A stretch of 64,000 nt of DNA from contig JAGXFO010000007.1 in the NCBI GenBank assembly GCA_024637255.1, forward strand, positions 1 through 64,000, written 5' to 3'. This DNA is from Sulfurovum sp. (GTDB taxonomy: Bacteria; Campylobacterota; Campylobacteria; Campylobacterales; Sulfurovaceae). This document shows, piece by piece, positions 8,125 through 16,419 of the stretch (within the stretch, counting starts at the first letter, position 1; the number at the start of each line of letters is the position of its first letter). The notes under the pieces were generated by a model that was not told where the DNA came from, searched no databases, and saw only the letters and a program-made list of their open reading frames with translations. A program made the translations under genes and the position numbers.

Positions 8125-8316
8125 ATTTCTTCCCTATTTATTTTTTAAAATACGTCTTAGTAAATATACATTCCACTTACTTATTATAATTATAATCTAT
8201 ATTCACTTAAAAAAAATAAACTGTTCAAATAAGCCAAATGGAAGTCGGTTATTCTTTCATTTTATGCCAGAAAAATAAAAATGTGTTAAAGAAATAAAAT
8301 TACACTTCGTATGCTA

Positions 8317-8817
8317 TTAAATATATAACTCCCCAAATACATCCCGATAAATCAAATATAGACGCAAATCAAACTCAAGCTGGTAGTAGGCAGGCTCAAT
8401 ATGCGTACACAATTTATAGAATGCTTTATTGTGTTCTTTTTCTTTAAGGTGTGCGAGTTCATGGGTGACTATCATACGCAGGAATGCTTCGGGAACTTTT
8501 TTAAAAGTATGAGAGATGCGTATCTCATTTTTTGCCTTGAGCTTTCCACCCTGGACGCGTGATACAAAAGTATGGGTCCCAAGTGCTGCGTTAACATCGC
8601 GTATCTTTGTGTCATAAAGTACTTTGGCGATGGGTGAAGCACTTCTGAGATGAGTATTTTTCAGTTCTTGCACATAAGCATACAGACTCTTATCGGTTGT
8701 GTAGGTATGTCTGTCACTATAGCGCGCAAGAAGATACTCTCCGAGCTTATTTTGATCTATAAGGGTTTGCACTTTTGATTTTAGCTGGGCATCGTAGCCA
8801 TTTAAGTATTTTAACAT
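8317..8817 (-). CDS. YgjP-like metallopeptidase-domain protein (DUF45/M48)
   Basis: A 166-residue protein whose C-terminal half contains VTHELAHLKEKEHNKAFYKL, the zincin HExxH motif with the downstream His-Asn of the YgjP/WLM-type metal-dependent hydrolases (DUF45). The family typically has about 150-240 residues. Zinc binding by the two motif His residues is expected and the Glu would activate water; the physiological substrate is not known for the family. The gene has no Shine-Dalgarno sequence. TATAAT ends six bases before the ATG, and it is divergent from the CitE-like gene across a 46-base gap. Confidence 0.85.
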   Translation of the reverse strand: MLKYLNGYDAQLKSKVQTLIDQNKLGEYLLARYSDRHTYTTDKSLYAYVQELKNTHLRSASPIAKVLYDTKIRDVNAALGTHTFVSRVQGGKLKAKNEIRISHTFKKVPEAFLRMIVTHELAHLKEKEHNKAFYKLCTHIEPAYYQLEFDLRLYLIYRDVFGELYI

Positions 8818-8823
8818 GAGAAA

Positions 8824-8829
8824 ATTATA
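8824..8829 (-). promoter_or_regulatory. -10 element of the YgjP-like gene, leaderless-type
   Basis: TATAAT on the minus strand is followed by exactly six bases and then the ATG at 8817. No ribosome binding site is present. Confidence 0.55.
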
Positions 8830-8851
8830 TCTTTTTTGAGTTAACTTTAGC

Positions 8852-8857
8852 TACTAT
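8852..8857 (+). promoter_or_regulatory. -10 element of the CitE-like gene, leaderless-type
   Basis: TACTAT is followed by six bases and the ATG at 8864, with no purine-rich ribosome binding site. It mirrors the divergent YgjP promoter 23 bases away. Confidence 0.4.
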
Positions 8858-8863
8858 TAGACT

Positions 8864-9769
8864 ATGATATTCGACTTACTAGAAACTCTTCCGGCACACT
8901 TTGGGAATAAAAGAAAAGCTCCAATACTCAAACGGTTTTACCGTTCAAGCATGATGCTAAACCCTCTGAATCTAAAACACCTTAACCACATGGATGAGAG
9001 TGATGCCGACATGATTACTCTCAACCTGGAGGATGCCATCGCACCCTCTCGTAAAAAAGAGGCTCTCCATAACATCGCACTTTTTCTCTCTCATATGAAG
9101 CAGTCCAAAAGCTTCATCATCGTACGTACCAATCCTTTAGGAGAAGGCGGGGAAGAAGAGATTGCCTTTTTGAATGATTTTGCCTTTGATGCTGTGCGTG
9201 TGGCCAAAATAAAGAACCAAACAGAGATAGCACAGGCCCTTACACTTCTGAGTGCCGATAAAGAACTGCACATCTCGCTGGAAACCAAAGAAGCTTTTGA
9301 GCACTTAAGCACCTTTGGCATAGACAAACGTCTTACTACGGCAAATCTGGGTATTTTAGATTTACTCACCTCTCTCAACTTGCCCCAGTCTTTGGTCACA
9401 CTTGAAAATCCTACCATAGATTACATACTCTCTAAATTTTTGATAGATGCAAAAATAGCAGGTATTCACCCTGTCTCTTTTATGTTTCAATCATATCATG
9501 ACACAGAAACTTTTCGCGCATGGTGCGAACGAGAGAAAATGATGGGTTTTGAAAGCAAAGCCTGCATGGGCCCAAAACAAGTACAAATCGCAAATGAAGT
9601 TTTTAGTAAGAATACATATGATTTACAAAGAGCAAAGCATATTAAAGATGCCTTTGAATTCCATTCAGCCAAAGGTATAAACGGTTTTATGGATGAGCGT
9701 TATGGATTTATAGATGAGCCCATTTATCGGGACAGTCTATTGATACTAAATAATATAAAAGGAAAGTAA
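8864..9769 (+). CDS. HpcH/HpaI aldolase / CitE-like CoA-ester lyase
   Basis: A 301-residue TIM-barrel protein. MITLNLEDAIAPSRKKEA (about residues 44-61) is the metal- and substrate-binding LDLEDAV block of CitE/malyl-CoA lyases, FIIVRTNPLG matches the conserved VRxN arginine, SLETKEAFEH corresponds to the xxETxxA metal-binding Glu, and FESKACMGPKQVQIANEVF matches the C-terminal GxxGxxxxHPxQ region with Gly-Pro in place of His-Pro. Family members cleave malyl-, citramalyl- or citryl-CoA. No other citrate-lyase subunits are nearby, so the substrate is unassigned. It is followed after zero bases by the transglycosylase gene and probably shares its transcript. Confidence 0.8.
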   Translation: MIFDLLETLPAHFGNKRKAPILKRFYRSSMMLNPLNLKHLNHMDESDADMITLNLEDAIAPSRKKEALHNIALFLSHMKQSKSFIIVRTNPLGEGGEEEIAFLNDFAFDAVRVAKIKNQTEIAQALTLLSADKELHISLETKEAFEHLSTFGIDKRLTTANLGILDLLTSLNLPQSLVTLENPTIDYILSKFLIDAKIAGIHPVSFMFQSYHDTETFRAWCEREKMMGFESKACMGPKQVQIANEVFSKNTYDLQRAKHIKDAFEFHSAKGINGFMDERYGFIDEPIYRDSLLILNNIKGK

Positions 9770-10756
9770 TTGAAATTTTTAAAACCATTATTGCTCGCTA
9801 TGTTCCTGCCATTTTTACTGACTGCCAACGATGATAGACCTCCTGTTCCCTACAACTTCTTAGCTAAGCAAGAGGTCAAAAACTTCATATCAATGATGGT
9901 TAAAAAGCATCATTTTACGCAAAGCTATATGACTTCCGTACTGGAAGATGCAAAACTTGACCGTGATACACTGGACCGATATACTGGACGCTATAAAGTA
10001 GGCACAACCAACGGTTCATGGGAGCGCTATAAGGCACATGTACTCGACCCCATCAGCCTTGCTAAAGCCAAAAAATTTAAGAAACAATACTACAAAACAC
10101 TCTTGCGTGCAAGTAAAGAGTATCAGGTAGATGTCGATTATATGGTCGGTTTTATCGGGGTAGAGAGTAAATTTGGAGAATATAGTGGTGACTATAGCGT
10201 ACTAGATGCCTTAGCTACCCTCGCCTTTCATCCAAACCGTATGAAAAAGTTTTTCAAAGCTGAGTTTGAACACCTTTTTTTAATGGCAAGAGACCAAGGC
10301 TACGACGTCACTAAACTAAAGGGCTCTTTTGCGGGAGCCATGGGCATGGTTCAACAAGTGCCTTCCATATTCAGAAAGTACGGTATGGATTATAACCATG
10401 ATGGTAAAAAAGACCCTTGGGATTTGGAAGATGCCATAGGCATCATTGCTAAATTTATGCATCAAAATCACTGGAAAAAAGGAGCATTGGTTGCTGTGCC
10501 TACAAGATTTAAAGGTAAACGCTATCATGGGCTCAAAACCAGCCACAGACAAACTATACCCTTAAATACCATTTTAAAATACGGCATTACACCTTTAAAA
10601 TCATTTAGTGAGCCCAAAGCATACCTGCTTAAAAACGCCAACCTTAGTCATGATGACATCTGGCTGGGCGCAAAAAACTTTCAGGTACTCACTCGCTACA
10701 ATAACTCCACATCTTATGGCATGGCCATACATCTTATAGCACAGTCAGTTAAATAA
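9770..10756 (+). CDS. mltB: MltB-type lytic murein transglycosylase
   Basis: A 328-residue exported protein. The start is TTG immediately after the TAA of the CitE-like gene, with AAAAGGAAAG as ribosome binding site. A signal peptide (LLLAMFLPFLLTAN) precedes the SLT_2 domain: GVESKFGEYSGDYSVLDAL carries the catalytic Glu, then GSFAGAMGMVQQVPSIFRKY and a DPWDLEDAIG block typical of MltB. It cleaves glycan strands of peptidoglycan to 1,6-anhydromuramyl products in the periplasm. No lipobox was seen, so it is soluble or anchored otherwise. Its 3' end overlaps by 12 bases the truncated GGDEF-EAL pseudogene on the other strand. Confidence 0.9.
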   Translation: MKFLKPLLLAMFLPFLLTANDDRPPVPYNFLAKQEVKNFISMMVKKHHFTQSYMTSVLEDAKLDRDTLDRYTGRYKVGTTNGSWERYKAHVLDPISLAKAKKFKKQYYKTLLRASKEYQVDVDYMVGFIGVESKFGEYSGDYSVLDALATLAFHPNRMKKFFKAEFEHLFLMARDQGYDVTKLKGSFAGAMGMVQQVPSIFRKYGMDYNHDGKKDPWDLEDAIGIIAKFMHQNHWKKGALVAVPTRFKGKRYHGLKTSHRQTIPLNTILKYGITPLKSFSEPKAYLLKNANLSHDDIWLGAKNFQVLTRYNNSTSYGMAIHLIAQSVK

Positions 10757-12041
10757 AAAGATACTTCTCTTCAAACCCGTCTTTTCGGCTATGGGTATAA
10801 ACTCTTGGGGGCCAAGCACACCCAACTCGCTATCACTCCATCTGGCCAAGGATTCGCAGCCTACCAGTTTTTCATGTTTATCAAATTGTGGCTGGTAATA
10901 TACTTTTATTTTATTTTCTTTCATTGCATGATGAAGTTTCTGCTCTATAGAAAGAAGTCTGTCAACTCTACCCTCGAGTTCCTTATTAAAGACTATAATA
11001 CCATCTCGTCCTTGTGTCTTTGCCTCATACATGGCTATGTCTACTTCTCTAATGAAATCTGCGCTAAAGGAAGACACAGGATTAAGCTTGTGTACACCAA
11101 TACTTGCAGATATCTGTAGATGATGGTTGTCAATCACATAAGGCTCTCGAATTGCGCCAAGCATACCTTCTGCAAAGAGATGCCCTGAAACTTTAACGGA
11201 CTCCTCTTTGTTTAATACCCTGCTTACAATCATAAACTCATCCCCACCCAGTCGCGCTGCCACATGGGTCCCCTTTGTATACGCCTCAATACGTTTTGCA
11301 ACTTCAATCAATAACTTATCGCCCATATCATGGCCCAAAGAATCATTGATCGTTTTAAAATAATCTAAGTCAACGAGAAAAATATATGCTATTTTATTAT
11401 TCTTCTCCAATCCTTCGTTCAAAGATTCCATATACTCCATAAAATATCTTCTATTATAGAGACCTGTCAACACATCATGCTGTGCCTGATAATAATTCTT
11501 TTCAAGCAGTATATAGGTATTGTGCGCTGCATAGGGTAAAACCGCTAAAAGTATAAGAGAAAATATGGACAATATATATCCATACCATGCATCAATAAAA
11601 AGAAAATAAATTATCAAAGGAAGCATCAACATGAGTAAAATATGGACAAATAATTTTTTATCAGATACAAGTAATGCAGATGCGACTACAGATGCGCCCA
11701 CCTGAGTAAAAATAGCGATATAGTTTAAATCATACTCACTATAACCCACATACATTACAAATATCGCCGACCAGGAAGAAAAAATAGTATACATAAACCA
11801 TGTCAGTTTCTTATACCAATTTTTTAACTTCTCATCATTCATTCTATGCGTAGAGAATTCTTTATAGACAGACCATCCGTACAGAGAAATGGCCAAAAGA
11901 AAGATATACCATAACAGTGCAGGAAGTAAAATACCAAATACCTAACCCAGAATCACATAAACCAGCCCAGGTAAAAGGGAAAAGTCCTATCATGAGAAGT
12001 ATTTGTTTTTGTAGAAAAGTATAATATTTTTGCTGTTTCAT
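10745..12041 (-). pseudogene. Degraded GGDEF-EAL cyclic-di-GMP protein
   Basis: The readable piece (11896 to 10745, 383 codons) has membrane helices, a GGDEF domain with intact RLGGDEFMIV, then the first ~60 residues of an EAL domain (YYQPQF, GCESLARW) ending abruptly after IPIAEKTGLK. Most of the EAL, including the EAL catalytic block and metal ligands beyond it, is missing because the mltB gene begins there. The 5' end is also broken. The original start is probably the ATG at 12041 (MKQQKYYTFLQKQILLMIG). A one-base shift then moves the frame, and an in-frame TAG at 11942-11944 interrupts LVYVILG/VFGILLPALLW. Both ends point to decay after a deletion next to mltB. A residual diguanylate cyclase initiated at an internal TTG is possible but unlikely to be regulated normally. 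Confidence 0.75.
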
Positions 12042-12079
12042 ACGTTTATTATATAATAAATTCTAATATTATAATATAC

Positions 12080-12451
12080 CTAATTTTCAAAAATGACAAT
12101 ATCATAAAAACTTTTTGTAACCAGTGCCTTGCTTGAGTGCACAGAGCCGTTACGGTTTGTTTTGCTTAGTTCTTCACGTAATTGGTTAATCTCTTCTTCC
12201 ATTTGATCTATCTGTTCTTTTAGTTGAAGCACAATGTCTACTCCAGCAAGATTCACTCCCATCTGACGGGTTAAACGCAAAATAAGTTTCATACGTTCGA
12301 TGTCACGTTGAGAATAAAGACGCATACGCCCTTGTGTACGTGAAGGCTCAACCAACCCTTCACGTTCATACTGTCTAAGTGTTTGTGGATGTATCTCTAG
12401 CATGGTAGCCACTACTGAGATCAGATACACCGGTTCATCATAACTATGCAT
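12080..12451 (-). CDS. hspR: HspR heat-shock repressor (MerR family)
   Basis: A 123-residue protein with an N-terminal MerR-type winged helix: YLISVVATMLEIHPQTLRQY and EREGLVEPSRTQGRMRLYS are close to the HspR consensus, where HPQTLRxYExxGL is diagnostic. A coiled coil follows (about residues 75-100). HspR represses chaperone genes by binding HAIR inverted repeats. It lies 10 bases downstream of cbpA in the same orientation, the cbpA-hspR order seen in Campylobacter and Helicobacter, with AAAGGA as ribosome binding site. A HAIR-like operator is present over the cbpA promoter at 13345-13379, so the operon is probably autoregulated. Confidence 0.9.
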   Translation of the reverse strand: MHSYDEPVYLISVVATMLEIHPQTLRQYEREGLVEPSRTQGRMRLYSQRDIERMKLILRLTRQMGVNLAGVDIVLQLKEQIDQMEEEINQLREELSKTNRNGSVHSSKALVTKSFYDIVIFEN

Positions 12452-12461
12452 AAATAATCCT

Positions 12462-13307
12462 TTAGAGTTTGGCTTCCATCATTGCTTTAAGATCGTCATC
12501 CAGAGTATCCACATCTGGCAAAACCACATTTGCCACCAGATACAAGTCTCCTCTCAATGCTGTCTTTCTGTCAGTAACACCCTTGCCTTTAAGTCTAAAC
12601 TTTTGACCATTTTTAGTATTTTGCGGTACTTTGAGAGAAACTTCTTTTTCAGGTGTATCTACTGCTATCTTTCCGCCAAACAGCGCTTCTTTCAAAGGAA
12701 CATCAAATGTTTTATAGAGGTTGTCGCCCTTTCTTTCATACTCATCCGAAGCTGCTACCTCTACTTGTAGAAGCAAATCTCCTACCTGACCCTGATATTG
12801 TTTACCCTTACCTCGTACACGCATCGTCTCGCCACTTTTAATCCCCGCAGGAATTTTAATGTCAAAACTTTGTCCATTCACAGATATATTGTGTTTTCCG
12901 CCATTGACTGAAACCATAAAAGGCACAGTGATACGTGCCTGAGTATCAAGATCTGGGCCGCCAAAACCGCCAAAACCGCCTCTTGCTCCACCAAAGCCAC
13001 CGCCTCCACTGCCAAACATTTGTCTAAGTATCTCATCGAGGTCCACACCCCCACCCTGTCCGCGTGCAAAATCATGAAAATTCTGTCCACCAAACATTTG
13101 ATCACCATACTGGTCATACTGTGCTTTTTTCTCTTTATCTGAGAGTACTTCGTATGCAGCATTTATCTCTTTAAACTTTTCCACTGCGCTCTCATCTTTA
13201 TTGATATCCGGATGGTATTTTCTTGCGAGTTTTCTATAAGATTTCTTTATTTCATCAGCAGAGGCATTTTCGCTTACACCAAGTGTTTCATATAAACTTT
13301 TCGACAT
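12462..13307 (-). CDS. cbpA: CbpA/DnaJ-type co-chaperone without zinc finger
   Basis: A 281-residue type II J-protein. The J domain (about residues 4-70) has the KYHPDINKD motif with the HPD tripeptide that stimulates DnaK ATPase. A Gly/Phe-rich linker (about 80-125) is followed directly by the two DnaJ C-terminal substrate-binding domains (from TQARITVPF), with no CxxCxGxG zinc repeats, which separates it from DnaJ. It is the first gene of the cbpA-hspR heat-shock operon, preceded by a TTGACA-18-TATAAT promoter and an HspR-type operator. The function is well established for the family: delivering unfolded clients to DnaK. Confidence 0.92.
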   Translation of the reverse strand: MSKSLYETLGVSENASADEIKKSYRKLARKYHPDINKDESAVEKFKEINAAYEVLSDKEKKAQYDQYGDQMFGGQNFHDFARGQGGGVDLDEILRQMFGSGGGGFGGARGGFGGFGGPDLDTQARITVPFMVSVNGGKHNISVNGQSFDIKIPAGIKSGETMRVRGKGKQYQGQVGDLLLQVEVAASDEYERKGDNLYKTFDVPLKEALFGGKIAVDTPEKEVSLKVPQNTKNGQKFRLKGKGVTDRKTALRGDLYLVANVVLPDVDTLDDDLKAMMEAKL

Positions 13308-13344
13308 AGTATTCCTAAAATAATGTATTTCTTTAATTTAGAAA

Positions 13345-13379
13345 ATTATATCAGAAAAGTTTAGTCAATGTCAATCAAG
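13345..13379 (-). promoter_or_regulatory. cbpA-hspR promoter with HAIR-like HspR operator
   Basis: On the minus strand TTGACA (13369-13374) and TATAAT (13345-13350) are separated by 18 bases. Overlapping the -35 is CTTGATT-N7-ACTAAAC (13373-13379 and 13359-13365). It matches the known HAIR element CTTGAGT-N7-ACTCAAG at 6/7 and 5/7 positions with the correct 7-base spacer. HspR bound here would block polymerase. Confidence 0.6.
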
Positions 13380-13388
13380 TTTGGTTAT

Positions 13389-13784
13389 TTATTGTTGATA
13401 CGGTACCGTTTTATACCCCTCGTGTATCATTTTCATAATACCGCCTTTGAGGTCGATGACCTTATATCCTAGCTCTTGAGACAAAAACTCAGAAACCATA
13501 CTTGTACGACTCCCTACTCTACATATGAGTGCGAATGGCTCATCTTTTTTTACAACCATGTTTAGTTGCTTCAAAAAGGTATCCATATCAAAATTACCCT
13601 TTTCATCAAAAAACATAATAGTAGAAGAACCTTTTATGATGCCCGTTTCAATCCACTCAGAAGGTGTGCGTATATCTATAATTTTTATATTTTTATTGGG
13701 AAACTCAGGAGTTGCCCATACCTGTTGTAACTCTGCCATCAAAGCAGTCATTGTGATTAATAACCCTAATAGTATTTTTTTCAA
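13389..13784 (-). CDS. Periplasmic rhodanese-like protein
   Basis: A 131-residue protein with a signal peptide (LLGLLITMTALMAEL) and a single rhodanese domain. IIDIRTPSEWIETGIIKGS is the CH2A-type motif, and ALICRVGSRTSMVSEFL contains the active-site loop with the catalytic Cys (CRVGSR). The C-terminal KVIDLKGGIMKMIHEGY matches the usual end of such domains. It would carry sulfane sulfur in the periplasm, plausible in a sulfur-metabolising organism, although the acceptor is unknown. The start is TTG with GGAG five bases upstream. It is divergent from the RNA methyltransferase gene across an extremely AT-rich 94-base gap. Confidence 0.85.
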   Translation of the reverse strand: MKKILLGLLITMTALMAELQQVWATPEFPNKNIKIIDIRTPSEWIETGIIKGSSTIMFFDEKGNFDMDTFLKQLNMVVKKDEPFALICRVGSRTSMVSEFLSQELGYKVIDLKGGIMKMIHEGYKTVPYQQ

Positions 13785-13867
13785 GCAATCTCCTTATAAT
13801 TATTATAATAATTATTATATTATAACCAAAAGAACGTAGAGTAATCGTGAATTTCGCCCTCTTTGAG

Positions 13868-13873
13868 TATAAT
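13868..13873 (+). promoter_or_regulatory. -10 element of the TrmH-family gene, leaderless-type
   Basis: TATAAT is followed by five bases (GCATT) and the ATG at 13879. No Shine-Dalgarno sequence and no consensus -35 are seen. Confidence 0.5.
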
Positions 13874-13878
13874 GCATT

Positions 13879-14667
13879 ATGAATTACATACACATAAACG
13901 ATATCAACGCAAAAGAACTGGAAATCTATCATCAATTTCGCGAACATGCTTTTAAAGCGGATGGAAGTTTTGTCGCAGACAGTCCAAAAGTAGTTAACCT
14001 TCTGCTTGAAGAAAACATAGAGATAAAAAGCATACTCGCCACACAAGAGTATTATAATACACATCAATCACTTCTTGTGTCTAAACACACTGCCATCTTT
14101 TATGTTGCCACCAAAGAGCAAATGCAAAATATCGTGGGCCATAAAATACACCACAATGTGATGATGCATGGCATACGCCCAGAAGAAAGTCTGCTTGATG
14201 ATCTTGGAGATCATATTATCATGCTGGATGAGATAAGTTCCACCCAAAACATAGGCTCCATAGCACGTTCTGCTGCTGCCATGGGCATAGGCTCCTACCT
14301 GGTACCAAAACATGGTCCACACCCTTACTCAAGGCGAGCATTACGTGTTTCCATGGGACATGTAAGTATGCTTAAAACCCATCTTTATACAGACATCTAC
14401 TCTACATTAAACAGGCTCAAAGAAAACGGTTATCATATCTATGCAGCAGAAGTCACCTCTGATTCCACCCCTCTTTCTAAAGTGCAAGTAGCCCATAAAT
14501 GGGTCCTGCTCATGGGACATGAAGGATCAGGTCTCTGCGAAAAAGTATTAAAACTATGTGATGAAGTTGTGACCATAGAAATGGCACAAGGCGTAAAAAG
14601 TTTTAACGTAGGTGTCGCGGCCTCTATTATAATGTACCAATTAACGCACAAGGGGCAAGAACTCTAG
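13879..14667 (+). CDS. TrmH/SpoU-family RNA 2'-O-methyltransferase
   Basis: A 262-residue protein with an N-terminal substrate-binding domain and a C-terminal SPOUT knot fold. Motif 1 is LDEISSTQNIGSIARSAAAM (N and R conserved), motif 2 is LLMGHEGSGL, and motif 3 is VTIEMAQGVKSFNVGVAAS (the SLNVSxAxxI equivalent). Family members methylate the 2'-hydroxyl of rRNA or tRNA riboses using S-adenosylmethionine. The exact target is not readable from sequence. The gene has no ribosome binding site and a TATAAT five bases before ATG. It converges with purH. Confidence 0.88.
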   Translation: MNYIHINDINAKELEIYHQFREHAFKADGSFVADSPKVVNLLLEENIEIKSILATQEYYNTHQSLLVSKHTAIFYVATKEQMQNIVGHKIHHNVMMHGIRPEESLLDDLGDHIIMLDEISSTQNIGSIARSAAAMGIGSYLVPKHGPHPYSRRALRVSMGHVSMLKTHLYTDIYSTLNRLKENGYHIYAAEVTSDSTPLSKVQVAHKWVLLMGHEGSGLCEKVLKLCDEVVTIEMAQGVKSFNVGVAASIIMYQLTHKGQEL

Positions 14668-14708
14668 AGCCAGCCATGGTTTTACTTTTCAAAAAGTAAT
14701 CATTTTCC

Positions 14709-14750
14709 AATCTTCTTTTAATGCAGAAGTCAAAAATTTTAAAGAAGATT
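14709..14750. terminator. Inverted repeat between convergent TrmH-family gene and purH
   Basis: AATCTTCTTT and AAAGAAGATT form a perfect 10-base stem with a 22-base loop in the 128-base gap between the two convergent genes. There is no U-run, so it is at best a weak bidirectional terminator. Confidence 0.3.
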
Positions 14751-14795
14751 AAAGAAGAAGAGGTAGACAGTCACAATAACATGCTGCCCCATCTA

Positions 14796-16328
14796 TTAAT
14801 GCAAAAAGTGTCTAACAGTAGTAAAGTAAAGTGAAATACCGTGCTCATTGGCAGCTTCTATCACTTCATCATCACGGATGCTTCCACCAGGTTCAATGAT
14901 TGCTTTTACACCTGCAGCTGCTGCGGCATCTATACTGTCACGAAACGGAAAAAATGCTTCAGATGCCATAGCTGCGCCAGAGACATCGATGCCCATCTCT
15001 TTTGCTTTCTTAAGTGCACACTGTGCGGCATCTACACGGCTTGTCATGCCCATACCCACGGCAACCATTGCTGAGTCTTTCACATACACCACACAGTTTG
15101 ACTTGGTGAGGCCGGCTACTTTCCATGCTATCTCTAAGTCTTTCATCTCTTGCTCTGTCGCTGTAAGTTCTGACTGTTTTTTTGCATTGTGTACTTCATT
15201 GTCACAGATACAGTCAGAGTTTTGATACACAAAGCCACCGTCTACATGTTTAAAGTCATGGCTGTCTTTTGCCATAACCAGTTTTTTGCCACCTTGTGAG
15301 AAAAGCTTAAGACGATTTTTCTTTTCAAATACTTCCAGCGCTTCATGTTCAAAGTCTGCCGCCATTACTACTTCTAAGAAAATTTCATTCATTTTTTCTG
15401 CAAGTTCTTTAGTAACAATGCCATTGACTGCTACTACACCGCCAAAAGCAGAAACGGGGTCACATTTAAGTGCTTCAGTGTATGATTCCAAAAGTGTATC
15501 TTTAATAGCAAATCCACAAGGGTTACCATGCTTTACAATGCACACTGCATTTTCATCACCAAAACTTGAAGCAATCTTCAGTGCACCGTTTACATCGTTA
15601 ATGTTGTTAAAACTTGCTTCGCCCTTGACTTGTTTAAAATGCTTACTAAAATGGTCATCAAACTCGTATAGCGCGCCCTTTTGGTGTGGGTTTTCTCCAT
15701 AACGTGTCTGAAATAATTTTTTACCCGTAATAAACTGATACTCACCAAAACCGTCATTGAAACGCCCATTCATATAATTTGCGATCATCGAGTCATAGGC
15801 TGCTGTATGTTCAAATGCTTTGATCATCAAGCCTCTTCTGAACTCTAGAGTATTCGTATCATTTTCCAATGCGCCCAGTACATTTTCATAATCTTTAACA
15901 TCCGTAACAATAAGAACATCATTAAAGTTTTTAGCAGCACTTCTTACCATTGTTGGTCCGCCAATGTCGATGTTTTCGATGATTTCATCAAAATCTTCCG
16001 TTCTTTCAATCGTTTCTTTAAATGGGTAAAGATTTACACACACAAGGTCTATGCCTTCCACACCAAGCTCTTTGGCCTGTACTACATGTGCCTCATCCCC
16101 TCTTTTATGAAGGATTCCGCCATGTACATACGGGTTCAGTGTTTTTACACGTCCCTCGAAACACTCTGGAAATTTTGTTACCTCATCTATCTCTGTGACC
16201 GTAATACCTGCTGCAGATAATGTTTTATAGGTACCGCCCGTTGAGATAATCTCCCAACCCAGTTTCTCTAAACCTCTGGCAAACTCTACAATATCTTTTT
16301 TGTCACTTACACTTAGCAATGCTCTCAT
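14796..16328 (-). CDS. purH: Bifunctional AICAR formyltransferase / IMP cyclohydrolase
   Basis: A 510-residue PurH that catalyses the last two steps of de novo IMP synthesis. The N-terminal MGS-like cyclohydrolase domain (about 1-130) contains ISTGGTYKTL and VKTLNPYVHGGIL, and the C-terminal formyltransferase domain has the KHGNPCGFA motif (Lys-His catalytic) and SDAFFPFRD-like SEAFFPFRDSID. The length is standard for the family. AAAGGG lies nine bases before the ATG. With purL nearby at 19105-21324 it forms a loose purine cluster interrupted by metE. Confidence 0.97.
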   Translation of the reverse strand: MRALLSVSDKKDIVEFARGLEKLGWEIISTGGTYKTLSAAGITVTEIDEVTKFPECFEGRVKTLNPYVHGGILHKRGDEAHVVQAKELGVEGIDLVCVNLYPFKETIERTEDFDEIIENIDIGGPTMVRSAAKNFNDVLIVTDVKDYENVLGALENDTNTLEFRRGLMIKAFEHTAAYDSMIANYMNGRFNDGFGEYQFITGKKLFQTRYGENPHQKGALYEFDDHFSKHFKQVKGEASFNNINDVNGALKIASSFGDENAVCIVKHGNPCGFAIKDTLLESYTEALKCDPVSAFGGVVAVNGIVTKELAEKMNEIFLEVVMAADFEHEALEVFEKKNRLKLFSQGGKKLVMAKDSHDFKHVDGGFVYQNSDCICDNEVHNAKKQSELTATEQEMKDLEIAWKVAGLTKSNCVVYVKDSAMVAVGMGMTSRVDAAQCALKKAKEMGIDVSGAAMASEAFFPFRDSIDAAAAAGVKAIIEPGGSIRDDEVIEAANEHGISLYFTTVRHFLH

Positions 16329-16387
16329 ATAATATAGCCCTTTGAATTGTATGGATAATTAAGACGCGAGTATAGCCTAAAGTGGCT

Positions 16388-16413
16388 AAAAAGGAGAAAA
16401 AAGCCTCCTTTTT
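16388..16413 (-). terminator. metE terminator hairpin
   Basis: AAAAAGGAG, an 8-base loop and CTCCTTTTT form a 9-base stem just past the metE stop codon. The descending arm ends in five T on the minus strand, compatible with intrinsic termination. It also lies upstream of purH and would separate the two transcripts. Confidence 0.55.
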
Positions 16414-16419
16414 CTCTGG

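Noticed and set aside
14709..14750. CRISPR-like or mobile-element end
   Set aside because: It is a single inverted repeat between convergent genes, with no repeat units, spacers or target duplication.
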